Below are positions 10,648 through 20,802 of a stretch of DNA of 64,000 nucleotides, piece by piece. This DNA comes from Aurantiochytrium sp. KH105 (Eukaryota > Sar > Bigyra > Thraustochytrida > Thraustochytriidae): assembly GCA_003116975.1 (NCBI GenBank), contig BGKB01000006.1, positions 1 to 64,000 on the forward strand. The letters are read 5' to 3'. The notes below the pieces were generated by a model. The model worked only from the letters and a program-made list of their open reading frames with translations, was not told the origin of the DNA and did not search any database. A program made the position numbers and the translations under genes. The first letter of the stretch is position 1. Each line of letters begins with the position of its first letter.

Positions 10648-11480
10648 GTCGAATGTGTCATTGTCTTCTCCTTTGTACATTTGTATGTCTACCCATTACT
10701 GAAAAACAAGGTTTCAATTCACCAAGGCCAACAGTCTCCCAAGCTTGCCCATGTAGAGTTTTGATAAAAATCAACAACAAATGAGAACATCTGCCATGCA
10801 TGAAGCATGAGATCATTTTGTGCTTCTCTCTCTTCTAGGCCTAGCTGGCAGGCCGTGGCCAGCTGGCCAGCTGGCCCGCACATAGCACGCGGGCCGACCG
10901 AGTGGACTTGCTTGCATATAGGGGAAGAAGGATTGTATAAAATATTTCTTGCGATGGCCGTGCCGAGCACAGCAAAGGCAGTGACGACGAGGCGGTTCGT
11001 TCCTTGAACCTTGATGCTCTCCTGCGCTGCGGCGGAACGTCTTCAGAACGTCTCTGGAACGTGGCGGTTGAATATTTGCCCGACTTGCGCTGCCTTTGTT
11101 CCACTTTCGTGCAGCGACTGTTGCACTTGCACGCCGGGCCGCTAGTGCACCAAACGCGCGCGTGGGCGGTGGAAAAAAGCGCCCAAAAGCAGATCGAGCT
11201 CAGGCGCTACAGCGGAGGCGCACTCGCCCCGGAGCGCGCGCGCGATAGCAGACAGCCGGCAGCAGGCAGGCGGCGCGCGAGCGGGCCCCCAAGCAAACCC
11301 TCTCTCCCCCCGCGCACAGACGCGCGTCCCGCGTCCGCGCTCGCGGACCGACGGCCGGCCTGGCGGTTTGAACATCGGAGGCGCCTGCCTCCGTGCCAGC
11401 GCGGAAGCGAGTGAAGCAAGCCGTATCCCAAGCGCGCACGCGCGCACAGAGCGGCGGAGCACTCACTCCGCGTCGCCAAG
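10648..11480. other. Intergenic region ahead of XRN1
   Basis: About 830 bases with no gene. It contains a 20-base perfect palindrome at 10857-10876 and a GC-rich segment from about 11130 that is probably the XRN1 promoter and 5' UTR. Confidence 0.6.
10857..10876. repeat. 20-bp perfect palindrome containing two CAGCTG E-box cores
   Basis: GGCC-AGCTGG-CCAGCT-GGCC reads identically on both strands and holds two overlapping CAGCTG cores. It sits about 600 bases upstream of XRN1. It may be a protein-binding site or a chance product of GGCC/AGCT-rich sequence; nothing else supports a function. Confidence 0.5.
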
Positions 11481-14400
11481 ATGGGCGTCCCCAAGTTCTA
11501 CCGATGGGTGAGCGAGCGGTACCCGCTCATTAACCAAAAGATCGGCAAGGACACGCAGTTTTTGGCCGAGGTGGATAACATGTATCTGGATATGAACGGC
11601 ATCATCCACAATTGCACCCACCCGAACGACGAGGACGTCTCGGACAAGATTTCGATGAAAGACATGGTGCTCGGCATGTTCTCGTACGTTGACCGTATGG
11701 TGCACATTGTGAACCCGCAAAAGGTGGTCGTCCTTGCCGTCGATGGCTGCGCCCCGCGCGCCAAGATGAACCAACAGCGCTCGCGCCGGTTTGCGAGCGC
11801 GCGCGACCGTCGCGAAGGCCTCGAGAAGGCTCTTCGCGATGGCAACATCACCGAAGAAGAGATGCGCGACCAGTTCGACTCCAACTGCATCACTCCGGGC
11901 ACAGAGTTCATGGCAGAGGTCAGCCGCAACTTTCAGTACTTTGTACGCCTCAAGATCAAGGAGGATCCGCGCTGGCGCAAGCTCAAGGTAGTCTACTCTG
12001 GTCATGACGTCCCCGGTGAGGGCGAACACAAGATCATGGACTACATTCGCCATACCCGCATGCAGCCGGGCTACGACCCCAACACCCGTCATTGCCTCTG
12101 CGGCCTCGATGCCGATCTCATCATGCTCGGGCTCGCGTCTCACGAACCGCACTTTGTGCTGCTTCGTGAGGAGGTCGACTTCACAGGCGGCAGAGGAGGT
12201 AAAAAGGGCGGATCCCAAACGACCAAGGAAGTCAAGAAGCAGGTTGAGCAAGACAAGTGGGAACTTCTCCACGTCTCAGCGCTGCGCCAGTACCTCGACC
12301 TCGAGTTCTCGTCCCTGGACTTGCCGTTCGGGTACAGTCTTGAGCGGGTTATTGACGACTGGGTGCTTCTCATCATGCTCGTCGGTAACGATTTCCTCCC
12401 GCATCTCCCTTCGCTCCATATTGCCGATGGCGGTCTCGATGACCTCATCAAGCAGTACAAAACGCTCCTTCCGCAGATGGAAGGATACATTACGCAAAAC
12501 GGCCACGTCCACTTTGATCGTCTTCAAAAGATTCTCGTCACGATTGGCAAGCGCGAGGAGGAGGTCTTTGCTCAGCAGAAAAAGGACATGCAGCGCGAGC
12601 AACGCCGACAGCAACGCTTTGCACCACCCCCTGCACCCAAGCCACGAAAGTCCAAGGCTTCAAACGGCAAATCCAACGCCGGTGGCAATGATGACGACAA
12701 TGAGGATGACGATGATGATGACGAGGAGGAGAACCTCCCCGAGGCCCCGTACGCCCAATTTGCCCGCGATAGAGGACTTGACGCCGAGGGGACTGCCGGT
12801 TTCAAGGCCAAGTACTATGCCGAAAAGTTTGGCATTGATGTGCGCAACGAGAGTCAAGAGGACAAGGGCGTCCTCCAACACCTTGTGCGCGCTTACATTG
12901 AGGGCATTCAGTGGTGCTATCTTTACTACTATCAGGGTGTGCAATCCTGGACGTGGTTTTTCCCCTTTCACTACGCCCCACTCGCCTCAGACATGCTCAA
13001 TCTGGCCGACATCAAGGTGCAGCTGCGCCTTGGCCAGCCGTTTCGGCCCTTCATGCAGCTGCTTAGCTGTCTCCCTGCGGACTCGGCCAAGTTTCTGCCC
13101 AAGTGTTACCGCGAACTCATGACTCTTTCCACCTCTCCTCTTGCGGAGTTTTACCCACGCACCTTTCGCGTCGACATGAACGGCAAACGGAATCCATGGG
13201 AAGGCGTCAATTTGCTGCCCTTTATCGACGAGAAGAAGCTTGTCGATGCCGTTGCCGAACATTGTCCCGAAGAAAAACTTACCGAGGATGAGCGAAAGCG
13301 TAACACCTTTGGCCACGAGATTATCTTTGAAGCTGATGCGTCGAGCACCGCAACTGTGCCCTCTAGTTTTCCGGCCGCAGGGCTTCCGGACATTGAAATG
13401 TGCCAAAGCGTTGCGCGCCCTTTTGAGCTCCCACCCATGGATAAGTTCGACCCGAACTTGCTCCCTGGCGTGCACATTGATGGCAAGTATCCCGGCGATC
13501 CGCAGCTGTCTTCGGCCCTGACCTTGCTGTCCACGCGTCCAGCCGAGCTCCGCAAGGCCGCAGTCTGCGTCTTTAATCGCGAGTCCCGCAAGGAATCGCT
13601 TATTCTCAATGTTCGCGCGCCCTCCATCGTAGCCTTTGGCGACGGCGAGGCAAAGACGCAGCGGAGTTCGGCCGATGACGTCCTCAACAACATGGACGAC
13701 ACGGATGATGAAACTTCGAGCGTCGCTTCCGTCGTCGCAAAGACCCTGCAGCGCCTGCAAGATGCTCGCAAGGACCAGCTCACGGTGTTCGTTGACTATC
13801 CCAATATGCGCGAGGCTCAAGTCTTGGCAGTGGCTGATGACATGTATGTGTTCACGCTGCACGCGGAAAAGAAGCGTCGCTTCTCCTTTCGCAAGGACGT
13901 TCAGACGGAGGCGGACTCTGACAATTTCCTGCGCCTCGCCGAGATTGCCCAGGACCGCGCCCTCCGAGGTGCGCGACAGGTGGGGACGGGTGGTCTCGAG
14001 ATTGGGGAGGTTGTCTGCATGCTCAAGGTCCGCCCGCTTCAGGGCATGGACGTTGATCAGCGCACAGGTGCCGCTGCTCAGGTCTACGCCGATGTGGAGA
14101 CCTGGGTTCCTTATCAGCTCGTCAGCTACAAGAACGAGGCCCCCGACCCTCGCTTCATGGCCCGCGCCCCGCCTCCCATCGAGACTCGTTTCCCGGTCGA
14201 CACCATGGTCATGTGCCTGCAAAAGGCGGGCTACGGCATGGTCGGCAAAGTTGTTGCTCACGAGACCGGGCTCGTCAAGGCTGAATTCGACAAGTTTGCG
14301 CCGCAAATCCCGCCTTTTGGCCGCACGATTGCCAACTCCATTGTCGACAAGTACATTCCCAGTAACCGGGCTGCCAAGACCTTCAACATTGATGGTAGCA

Positions 14401-16202
14401 CGCTCGGGAAGATTTCTGGCTCGGTGCTCGTCCGCCCAGGTCACTACGACATTGGCCTCAACCTCAAGGTCGGTCGCTCGTACGTGATTGCTGGCTATGT
14501 GCGCGCCAAGTCGCAGGATGCCGCCAAGCCTGCTTGGAGCACCGGCGAGACGGTGACGACGATTTCGGGTCTCGATCCGGAAGAGCGCAAGGAGGCCAAC
14601 AAGCAGGCCCGAGCCAACGGTGGCGGTGGTGGCGGGCCTGGCGGATGGGAGTACACGCCGCGCGCTCTCGAGCTCATTGCCGCTTACAAGAAAAAGTTTC
14701 CCGAGGTATTTCGGGCCTTGCAGAGCAACCCGAACACCGTCGAATACACCATCTCGTCCATCTTTGGCTCGGGAGATGAGGGCCGTCGCACGCTGGACAA
14801 GGTATGCAAGTGGCTCGAGCAGATTGACACCTTTCGGCTGCCTCTCGTTCCAACAACAAGCAAGTCCATGTCGCGAGACGCCATAAAGGCTGTGCAACGC
14901 GCTTCTGATGATGTGCGCAAGAGCGTCCTCGATGCTGCCAAGGCTCGAGAGGGCAGTCAAGTGGTGATTGGTCTCAGTCCGGACATTCTTTACAAGTACG
15001 GAGCCGATATCGAAGCCGATTGGCTGCGCTCACCCACCGCCGCGCAGCCGCCCCGCCTTGGCGATCGGATTGCTAATATGGGCAGCCCCGTTGTGCCCTT
15101 TGGCCTTGCGGGTACCGTCGTGGCAACGCACGCCTCGACGGGCTGCGTCGAGGTCGTCTTTGACGAAGAGTTTATTGGCGGAACCACCCTCTATGGATCG
15201 TGCGGAAACAACCGGGGTAAGCTGTTGCCTTGGGCGCAGCTCCTCAACCTTACCACGCGAAACCCGCTTGTCCCCGGCCGCAGGCATATTCAGAATGCTC
15301 AAGCACCACAGCCCGTGGTGCAGCCTCCCGCCTCTAAAGAGGCGACGACGGTCGGCCCGCACGAGCGGCAGATGGGCAAGGGAAAGAAGGGGGCCGCGCC
15401 GCTTGCGCCGCAACAAAAGCAAAAGCAGGCCAAACAAGAAAAGTCCAAGCAGCCTCCTGCAGCCCAGCCACAGCCTTCGCGCTTTGTCGTCCCCCCAGCG
15501 CCTGCAACAGCTCCAATGCCTGTGCAGCCTGTGGCTCCTGTTTCTGCTCCCCAGGTGATGGAGCAGGAGCCTAGCGAGGCACCAGCAAGCGATCCCTTTA
15601 ATGCGCTTACCTCGGAGCCTGAGAACCCGGATGATCTTGCTGCGTACTGGGAACAACTTCAACAAGAGAACAAGGCCAAGCGCAAGGCTGCACGCAAGGC
15701 GAAAAAGCAAGTCAAGCCCGATGCCAATTCTAGTCCGCAAGTGTCGCAGCCGCCGTCGCAGCCAAAGCAGCCCAAGCAGCAAAAACAGCCGCAACCTCGG
15801 AAGCCAGATGCTGCAAAGGCACCGGCCTTGGCGAGTCCCATGGACTTTGCTCCGTCCCCGCAGCAGCAGCAGCAGCAACAGCAGCCGCAGCAGCAGCAAC
15901 AGCCAATTCCTGCGCCTGCCCCTGCCCCCGCTCCTGCCCCTGCTCCTGCTCCTGCCCCCGCCGACCCGCTCGACGAACTTTTCAAGCGTGCAGCCAAAGC
16001 AACTGGCAAGGACTACAAGCCCAAGCCAACGGAGCAGCCGCCTCAGCATCAGCAACAGCAGCAATTTGCCTATGGAGGCGGCTATCCAATGCCGTACGGG
16101 TACCCGCCGCAATACATGCAGGCAGGAGCGCCACCTCCTTATCCTCCCCCTCCTCAGCAGCAACAGCAGCAGCAACAGCAACAGCAAGGTAACCAAAAGT
16201 AA
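11481..16202 (+). CDS. XRN1: 5'-3' exoribonuclease 1 (XRN1)
   Basis: Cytoplasmic 5'-3' exoribonuclease that degrades decapped mRNA. The start is unambiguous: MGVPKFYRW matches the conserved family N-terminus. The catalytic domain shows DMNGIIHNC, the DVPGEGEHKIMDYIR block (about residues 176-190), CGLDADLIMLGL (about 206-217) and GNDFLPHLPSL. An acidic insertion of Asp/Glu runs lies near residues 392-411, between the two conserved exonuclease regions. Downstream are the conserved WCYLYYYQGVQSWTWFFPFHYAP segment and then the SH3-like/winged-helix part. The last ~300 residues are Gln/Pro/Ala-rich with PA and polyQ repeats, as expected for the disordered tail of the XRN1 rather than the nuclear XRN2 type. 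At 1573 residues and with no visible intron it is near the size of animal XRN1. The next gene starts 232 bases downstream on the same strand. Confidence 0.96.
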   Translation: MGVPKFYRWVSERYPLINQKIGKDTQFLAEVDNMYLDMNGIIHNCTHPNDEDVSDKISMKDMVLGMFSYVDRMVHIVNPQKVVVLAVDGCAPRAKMNQQRSRRFASARDRREGLEKALRDGNITEEEMRDQFDSNCITPGTEFMAEVSRNFQYFVRLKIKEDPRWRKLKVVYSGHDVPGEGEHKIMDYIRHTRMQPGYDPNTRHCLCGLDADLIMLGLASHEPHFVLLREEVDFTGGRGGKKGGSQTTKEVKKQVEQDKWELLHVSALRQYLDLEFSSLDLPFGYSLERVIDDWVLLIMLVGNDFLPHLPSLHIADGGLDDLIKQYKTLLPQMEGYITQNGHVHFDRLQKILVTIGKREEEVFAQQKKDMQREQRRQQRFAPPPAPKPRKSKASNGKSNAGGNDDDNEDDDDDDEEENLPEAPYAQFARDRGLDAEGTAGFKAKYYAEKFGIDVRNESQEDKGVLQHLVRAYIEGIQWCYLYYYQGVQSWTWFFPFHYAPLASDMLNLADIKVQLRLGQPFRPFMQLLSCLPADSAKFLPKCYRELMTLSTSPLAEFYPRTFRVDMNGKRNPWEGVNLLPFIDEKKLVDAVAEHCPEEKLTEDERKRNTFGHEIIFEADASSTATVPSSFPAAGLPDIEMCQSVARPFELPPMDKFDPNLLPGVHIDGKYPGDPQLSSALTLLSTRPAELRKAAVCVFNRESRKESLILNVRAPSIVAFGDGEAKTQRSSADDVLNNMDDTDDETSSVASVVAKTLQRLQDARKDQLTVFVDYPNMREAQVLAVADDMYVFTLHAEKKRRFSFRKDVQTEADSDNFLRLAEIAQDRALRGARQVGTGGLEIGEVVCMLKVRPLQGMDVDQRTGAAAQVYADVETWVPYQLVSYKNEAPDPRFMARAPPPIETRFPVDTMVMCLQKAGYGMVGKVVAHETGLVKAEFDKFAPQIPPFGRTIANSIVDKYIPSNRAAKTFNIDGSTLGKISGSVLVRPGHYDIGLNLKVGRSYVIAGYVRAKSQDAAKPAWSTGETVTTISGLDPEERKEANKQARANGGGGGGPGGWEYTPRALELIAAYKKKFPEVFRALQSNPNTVEYTISSIFGSGDEGRRTLDKVCKWLEQIDTFRLPLVPTTSKSMSRDAIKAVQRASDDVRKSVLDAAKAREGSQVVIGLSPDILYKYGADIEADWLRSPTAAQPPRLGDRIANMGSPVVPFGLAGTVVATHASTGCVEVVFDEEFIGGTTLYGSCGNNRGKLLPWAQLLNLTTRNPLVPGRRHIQNAQAPQPVVQPPASKEATTVGPHERQMGKGKKGAAPLAPQQKQKQAKQEKSKQPPAAQPQPSRFVVPPAPATAPMPVQPVAPVSAPQVMEQEPSEAPASDPFNALTSEPENPDDLAAYWEQLQQENKAKRKAARKAKKQVKPDANSSPQVSQPPSQPKQPKQQKQPQPRKPDAAKAPALASPMDFAPSPQQQQQQQQPQQQQQPIPAPAPAPAPAPAPAPAPADPLDELFKRAAKATGKDYKPKPTEQPPQHQQQQQFAYGGGYPMPYGYPPQYMQAGAPPPYPPPPQQQQQQQQQQQGNQK

Positions 16203-16434
16203 TCGCTTCGTGCTTTACCCCACCCAAGCCTTGATCTTGATCTTTTCCCCTTTCATTGTCTACTTGTTGGGCTGATCCGGTCGGTGAGTTCATGCGTCAG
16301 ACTTGGATTCATTTCCGGGCAACGGATAAATCACATGCTTTCTCTCTCCAGGCAAAGCACCTTTTCTTGCTGGATTGGCCGAGGCGAGCAGCGGCGCGCG
16401 TGGCGCGGCGCGGTCGGGGCAAGGGAGCGACAAG

Positions 16435-17541
16435 ATGTTCAAGACGTCGACGGGCGAGCCGAGCTCGTGGTCGGAGTTGATCCAGGCGAGAGAGCGCAGC
16501 AACAAGGAGCTCGCGTGGAAGGCAGAGCAACAGGAACCTGTAAAGTATGTCACGCGGTACGAGGTCTCGAGGAAAGAACGCGCCTTTGACCCGGTGCTGC
16601 AAAAGTTCTCCGACTCGCAGCGCGAAAGCAGTCTCTGCAAGCACGAGCGCGAGGAGCGCACGCGCTTTCTTAATCGACGCAAAGTGCAGCAACTCAACAA
16701 GGTGAGCCACTTCAATGTGGTTAGTCATGATCCGGTTCTACCTGGCGTGCGCGAGGCCGAAGCACGCAAGCAGGAAGCTGCGAGCGCAGCACAGCGCGAG
16801 GAAGTACAGCGGCGACGCTCTCGTACTGGGTTTAACATCATTAGCAATTTGGATTTGGCAGATCACCACTATGTCGCCCCGGAAGAGCGACCAGAACGCC
16901 TCAAGGAAAAACCGAGAACTCAATCCTTTGTGGAGAAACGCACCTCTCATCCAGACTTTGATGTCATTTCGAATCGCTACAGGGAATCGCACGAGGCCAA
17001 GGTGGCCGCCGACCTTGAGGCGCAAAAGAGGCAAGCCGCGCAACGATTTTGGGAAACGAGAGATTTTGATCCAGTTACTTGCAAGTTCTACGATGGCGCC
17101 AAGGAGGAGAAATTTCACAAACGGCGCGTCGAAATGGAAAAGACACACGGTCACGATTTTGCCAAACGCCTGCCGCCGACGTTGCGCGAGTCTGACGGGC
17201 TCCGCTTCGACATTGTCTCCATGCAGCCGCGAAACTTGAATCAGGCATCTGACAATCTCGCGGCAGAGACAAGCTCAAGCGTGGGCTTGCGGGCATCCAC
17301 AGAGCGCGCACAGCAAGAGTCGGGCGTGATTCATGCACGACTCAGCGAGAAGCGAAAAGAGAATCGTTGCACGCCTGAGCGACATCGACAGGTGCACTCG
17401 TATGAGCATGGGTACGATATTGTCAACACGAGACCCTTTGTTGGCCGCGCGGGCATTCCAAAGCCTGTTGTCAAGGGTTCGAGCCGAAAGTCTCTGTGGG
17501 ACAAGCTTGAAGAACAGCGTCAGACTGTGAGCGCGGACTGA
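16435..17541 (+). CDS. Protein with six F-D/N-x-V-S-type short repeats, function unknown
   Basis: I do not recognise the family. The 368-residue protein from the ATG at 16435 is highly charged (Arg/Glu/Lys) and predicted mostly helical. It repeats a short motif of the form F-N/D-hydrophobic-hydrophobic-S/T/N: FNVVS (residue 93), FNIIS (133), FDVIS (175), FDPVT (211), FDIVS (258) and YDIVN (327). The copies are 36-69 residues apart and separated by basic helical linkers, often with ISN followed by an Arg-Tyr or Asp pair. Such spacing suggests a linear scaffold with repeated contact points, for example along a filament or microtubule, but this is inference. The frame is open upstream to 16375 without an ATG. 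It follows XRN1 closely on the same strand, with no functional link evident. Confidence 0.7.
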   Translation: MFKTSTGEPSSWSELIQARERSNKELAWKAEQQEPVKYVTRYEVSRKERAFDPVLQKFSDSQRESSLCKHEREERTRFLNRRKVQQLNKVSHFNVVSHDPVLPGVREAEARKQEAASAAQREEVQRRRSRTGFNIISNLDLADHHYVAPEERPERLKEKPRTQSFVEKRTSHPDFDVISNRYRESHEAKVAADLEAQKRQAAQRFWETRDFDPVTCKFYDGAKEEKFHKRRVEMEKTHGHDFAKRLPPTLRESDGLRFDIVSMQPRNLNQASDNLAAETSSSVGLRASTERAQQESGVIHARLSEKRKENRCTPERHRQVHSYEHGYDIVNTRPFVGRAGIPKPVVKGSSRKSLWDKLEEQRQTVSAD

Positions 17542-17688
17542 TCGTCGGCACAAGCGCCCAGCAAAAGGTGATTAGGCGTTTGGGCGAGGGGTGGACGGAA
17601 GCAGATTTGGCGACTGCCCATCCGCAATTCGATTTCGTCGGATCAATCTAGATTGTAAACTTTTTTTTGGATGGAGTAAGTCAGCTTT

Positions 17689-20600
17689 CTAGACTTTGGC
17701 ATTGGCCAATGCAGCTAATTGCTTCTTCACAGTGTCGATAATATTGGTGCACACTTGCTTGCGGGCGTCCTTGCGCGATGCCGACACCTTGTGCATCGTT
17801 TCTTCATGGAGCTCAACGCCTGAGGACGAGCTCGTGAATGAGAAATCTTCACTGTCAGCCGCAGTGCGCAGAGACTCGGCGCGGTCCCCATGCGCGCGAA
17901 GTAAGCTTTCCTGTGCACCAATGAGGCGCTTGAGCGCGTCGCGACGTCTGTCACTAAGGGAGGCAACGCTTGCGCCATTCTCGCCTTGCTGTTGCTGCTG
18001 TTGCTGTTGCTGCTTTTTCTTTTTCTTCTTGTCCTTTTTCGACAAGGGCGGATAGGCGCCCGCAAGGGCACGCAGAAGAACCGTCATCATAAGTACGCCA
18101 TTTGCCTCGTCCCACACGAGGTCGCTTGCAGATTGCTTGCTGACAAGTTCAGATTGCTCGTTGAGAGCCTTGCAGGCAGCCTCCACTGCCGAGGCACCGT
18201 CGGTGCCGTCAAGGATAAGCGCGGCAAACTCGAGCCCAGCCAGCGCAGTCTTGTAGGAGACGCACTCCTCGAGGCCAAGGGTTGCGAGCAAAGCCTTGCC
18301 GTCTTGTTGGACCGTCACTGTAAGCGCTGGAGCAGAGCTTTCTTTTGCATCTGAAGCGGCATCCTCGTTTGGAATGCGCACGACGGCACCTAGCACCTTG
18401 GCGTAGAGAGCGCGAAGTTCAAGCCAGTGACGCGATCGCTGGCCCCAGCTCTCTCGGTACGTCGTGGATGCGGTACAGGCGCGGGACTGGGACCACCCGG
18501 GCCCACGCGTGCAGGGCGATGCTCGGTCCCGACAAGCGGTGAAGCCCGCGGGGCAGTCCCAGCTCACCTTGGTGGTGAAATCATAATTTAATGCAAGGTC
18601 CTCGACACCGCGTTTCTCAATGTCTGCGAGACGCGCAATGAGAAAGGAAAAACGATCAGGGCCCGAAGCCGCGGTGGAGGTCACAGTTTGGTGCCGAATG
18701 AAAGAGATTGCTTCTTCCCATGGGAGATCGAGGAATTCATTTTCCAAATTGATCAAGAAGCGTTCCGATGCAGCTACCGCTCGTTGGTGAGAGAAACGGA
18801 GACGGCGATCGACTTCGAGGATTTTGGCCACTTCGGGGAAATTCTTTTCCGCCAAAGCATTGACAGTAAAGGCCGGGTTTTCGCGACGCGAGCCCGTCCA
18901 GAGATCCTGGATTTGGCGGCAGATCTCGAGCGCCTCAGAGGTGAATCCAAAGCGCAGGAGCGCGCCGAGCAAGAGATGGCTCAGTGAATCATTCTGAATG
19001 TACTTGATGCTCAGCGTGTTGTACGCTTCACAGGCTCGCGGCACGATGCCGAGCCGAAGATAAACCTCCAAGAGAACGAGCGTCAACTGAAAACCGTTTG
19101 GACTGTGCTCAAATGCTGACTCTAAAAGTGTAGCTGCCGTGAGCAAATGGCGGTCGGCGTCGTCCTGCGAGCGGCTGGCGTCATCCTCGCACCGATTGCT
19201 CAAATCGATCAAGGTATGCGCGGCAAGAATCACCAATTCATCGCCCACCTTGACCTCGCGCTGGCCTCCCTGGGCGCCATCGTCGAGAAATTTGGTCTTT
19301 TCGTAGAGGTTCAGGAGCTCCTTGACGAGATCGAGAGCGGTCTCCTCGTTGTACGCCTCCATGGCGCCAAGAAACCTGAGACATTGATAGCTCGTGAGGC
19401 AGGTGCGCACAGCTGCCTTGAGCTTGGCTTTGGCGGACTCCTCGACCTGGTCTGGAGCAGCCACGTGCTTTAAGAGATCTTCGCGAGTCGAAGCGAGACG
19501 CTCTTGCAAAAAGGTGACTAGCTTGGGGCGCAGAGACGCGCAAATCCCGCTAAAGGTCTCGTCGTCCCAACGTCGAGCAAGAGAAGTAGCCTTGATGGTC
19601 TGCGCCAAACCTGTGCCACGCGTTGCGTTCATAAAGACCATGGCCGCGGGCGGTGGCACCACAGATGAAGAGCTGGCGGCGTCTTGGTCACCACCCACCT
19701 TGTCAACAAAGGGCAAAAGAGCATTGCGGAGGTCGCCAAAGCAGCACGCCTTGCCATCAAAAGTCTCGAGATACTCGACAATAGCACCTACAAGCACTTC
19801 GCCGCAGGTGTTGTCACGCTCGCCCCCAAGGTAGGCGCGCAAATTGACGTGGAGGCGGGCAAGAAGCGGGCCGCGCCGGGCGTGACCCTCTGCAGAGCGC
19901 TCGAGCTCCTTGGCAGAGGCAAGGACGCGCTCTCTCGCAGTCTCGCTTCCCTCTGCGAGCGCAAACGCGTTCTCAATGGCACCGCACCAATTGCGCCAAT
20001 CTTCTGGGTCCTCATTTGCTGTAAGTTCCAAAAAATGTCCAAGGGCGGCCTCGTAGTCGTTGGCGATTTGTTCAATTTCTGCCAGCACAAGAAGGCGATC
20101 CCGTGCGGGGGCGCCGCCCAGCTGCTCCTCCTCTACAAATTTTGCAGCGTCGGACGGTTTGCCTTCAAGAACGAGCGTTTGCGCAATGAGCATGCAGAGC
20201 CCGCGAACAGCCGTGCTCTTTTCACTTTGCGTCTTTTCCTGCGCCAAGGCTTTGCGAAGCATGGCTTCTGCAAAGGTCAACTTTTTGTCGGCCTGCGAGG
20301 CTGTCGCGTCATTTTGCGCGAGCAGCTGCGCCTCCCAAAGCATGATCGTGCCGCACCACGCGAGGTAGTCCTGGGACCCTTTGACCTTGGACATGCGCAT
20401 GGCCGTGTTGGCGGCCTCTGGCAGCATGCCGTCGCGAAGACACGCCTCGAAGAAGGCATCCATGTGGTCGACGTCATTGATCATTGCCTTGGCGTACAGC
20501 TCGCGTAGCGCTTCTTCGGCGCCGATCCTCGCCAGCGCCTGCGACGCGTAGTGTACGGTATCTGACTCTAGTGCGCCGTCCTTCATAAGCCCGCGCACCT

Positions 20601-20802
20601 CCTCGAGGGCTTCGTCGCGCTGCCCGCGTCCCTCGAGCGCTAGCGCCTTGAGCGCGCGCGCGAGCTCGTGTCGCGCCAAGTCCTTTTTCTCCAGCAGCTT
20701 GAGCGCGCCCTTGTAGTCGCGCGTCGTGAAGATGGCCGTGTACACGGGCTGCAGCCGTCGCTGCAGCACCTCGCGCGCAGCCATCTCCGCTCGCCCGCTC
20801 AT
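17689..20802 (-). CDS. NAA25: N-terminal acetyltransferase B auxiliary subunit (NAA25/MDM20)
   Basis: Auxiliary, ribosome-anchoring subunit of the NatB complex, which with NAA20 acetylates nascent chains starting Met-Asp, Met-Glu, Met-Asn or Met-Gln. The N-terminus (RRLQPVYTAIFTTRDYKGALKLLEK, then LARALKALALEGRGQRDEALEEV) and the SQDYLAWCGTIMLWEAQLL block match the NAA25 TPR-like superhelix, and helical repeats run through the whole length. I start at the ATG at 20802 (MSGRAEMAAREV); the open frame extends to 21324 but that part looks non-coding. The genomic frame gives 1037 residues. It almost certainly includes an in-frame 129-base intron at 18439-18567, with GTGAGC donor and CAG acceptor, phase 0. 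Its translation is Cys/Trp/Ser-rich and unlike the flanks. Removing it joins FTTK to RSRHWLELR and gives about 994 residues. A Lys-run/polyQ insertion lies near the C-terminus. Confidence 0.9.
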   Translation of the reverse strand: MSGRAEMAAREVLQRRLQPVYTAIFTTRDYKGALKLLEKKDLARHELARALKALALEGRGQRDEALEEVRGLMKDGALESDTVHYASQALARIGAEEALRELYAKAMINDVDHMDAFFEACLRDGMLPEAANTAMRMSKVKGSQDYLAWCGTIMLWEAQLLAQNDATASQADKKLTFAEAMLRKALAQEKTQSEKSTAVRGLCMLIAQTLVLEGKPSDAAKFVEEEQLGGAPARDRLLVLAEIEQIANDYEAALGHFLELTANEDPEDWRNWCGAIENAFALAEGSETARERVLASAKELERSAEGHARRGPLLARLHVNLRAYLGGERDNTCGEVLVGAIVEYLETFDGKACCFGDLRNALLPFVDKVGGDQDAASSSSVVPPPAAMVFMNATRGTGLAQTIKATSLARRWDDETFSGICASLRPKLVTFLQERLASTREDLLKHVAAPDQVEESAKAKLKAAVRTCLTSYQCLRFLGAMEAYNEETALDLVKELLNLYEKTKFLDDGAQGGQREVKVGDELVILAAHTLIDLSNRCEDDASRSQDDADRHLLTAATLLESAFEHSPNGFQLTLVLLEVYLRLGIVPRACEAYNTLSIKYIQNDSLSHLLLGALLRFGFTSEALEICRQIQDLWTGSRRENPAFTVNALAEKNFPEVAKILEVDRRLRFSHQRAVAASERFLINLENEFLDLPWEEAISFIRHQTVTSTAASGPDRFSFLIARLADIEKRGVEDLALNYDFTTKVSWDCPAGFTACRDRASPCTRGPGWSQSRACTASTTYRESWGQRSRHWLELRALYAKVLGAVVRIPNEDAASDAKESSAPALTVTVQQDGKALLATLGLEECVSYKTALAGLEFAALILDGTDGASAVEAACKALNEQSELVSKQSASDLVWDEANGVLMMTVLLRALAGAYPPLSKKDKKKKKKQQQQQQQQQGENGASVASLSDRRRDALKRLIGAQESLLRAHGDRAESLRTAADSEDFSFTSSSSGVELHEETMHKVSASRKDARKQVCTNIIDTVKKQLAALANAKV

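Noticed and set aside
12987-14960. 657-residue antisense frame inside XRN1
   Set aside because: It is the shadow of a GC-rich, codon-biased gene on the other strand; XRN1 is unambiguous.
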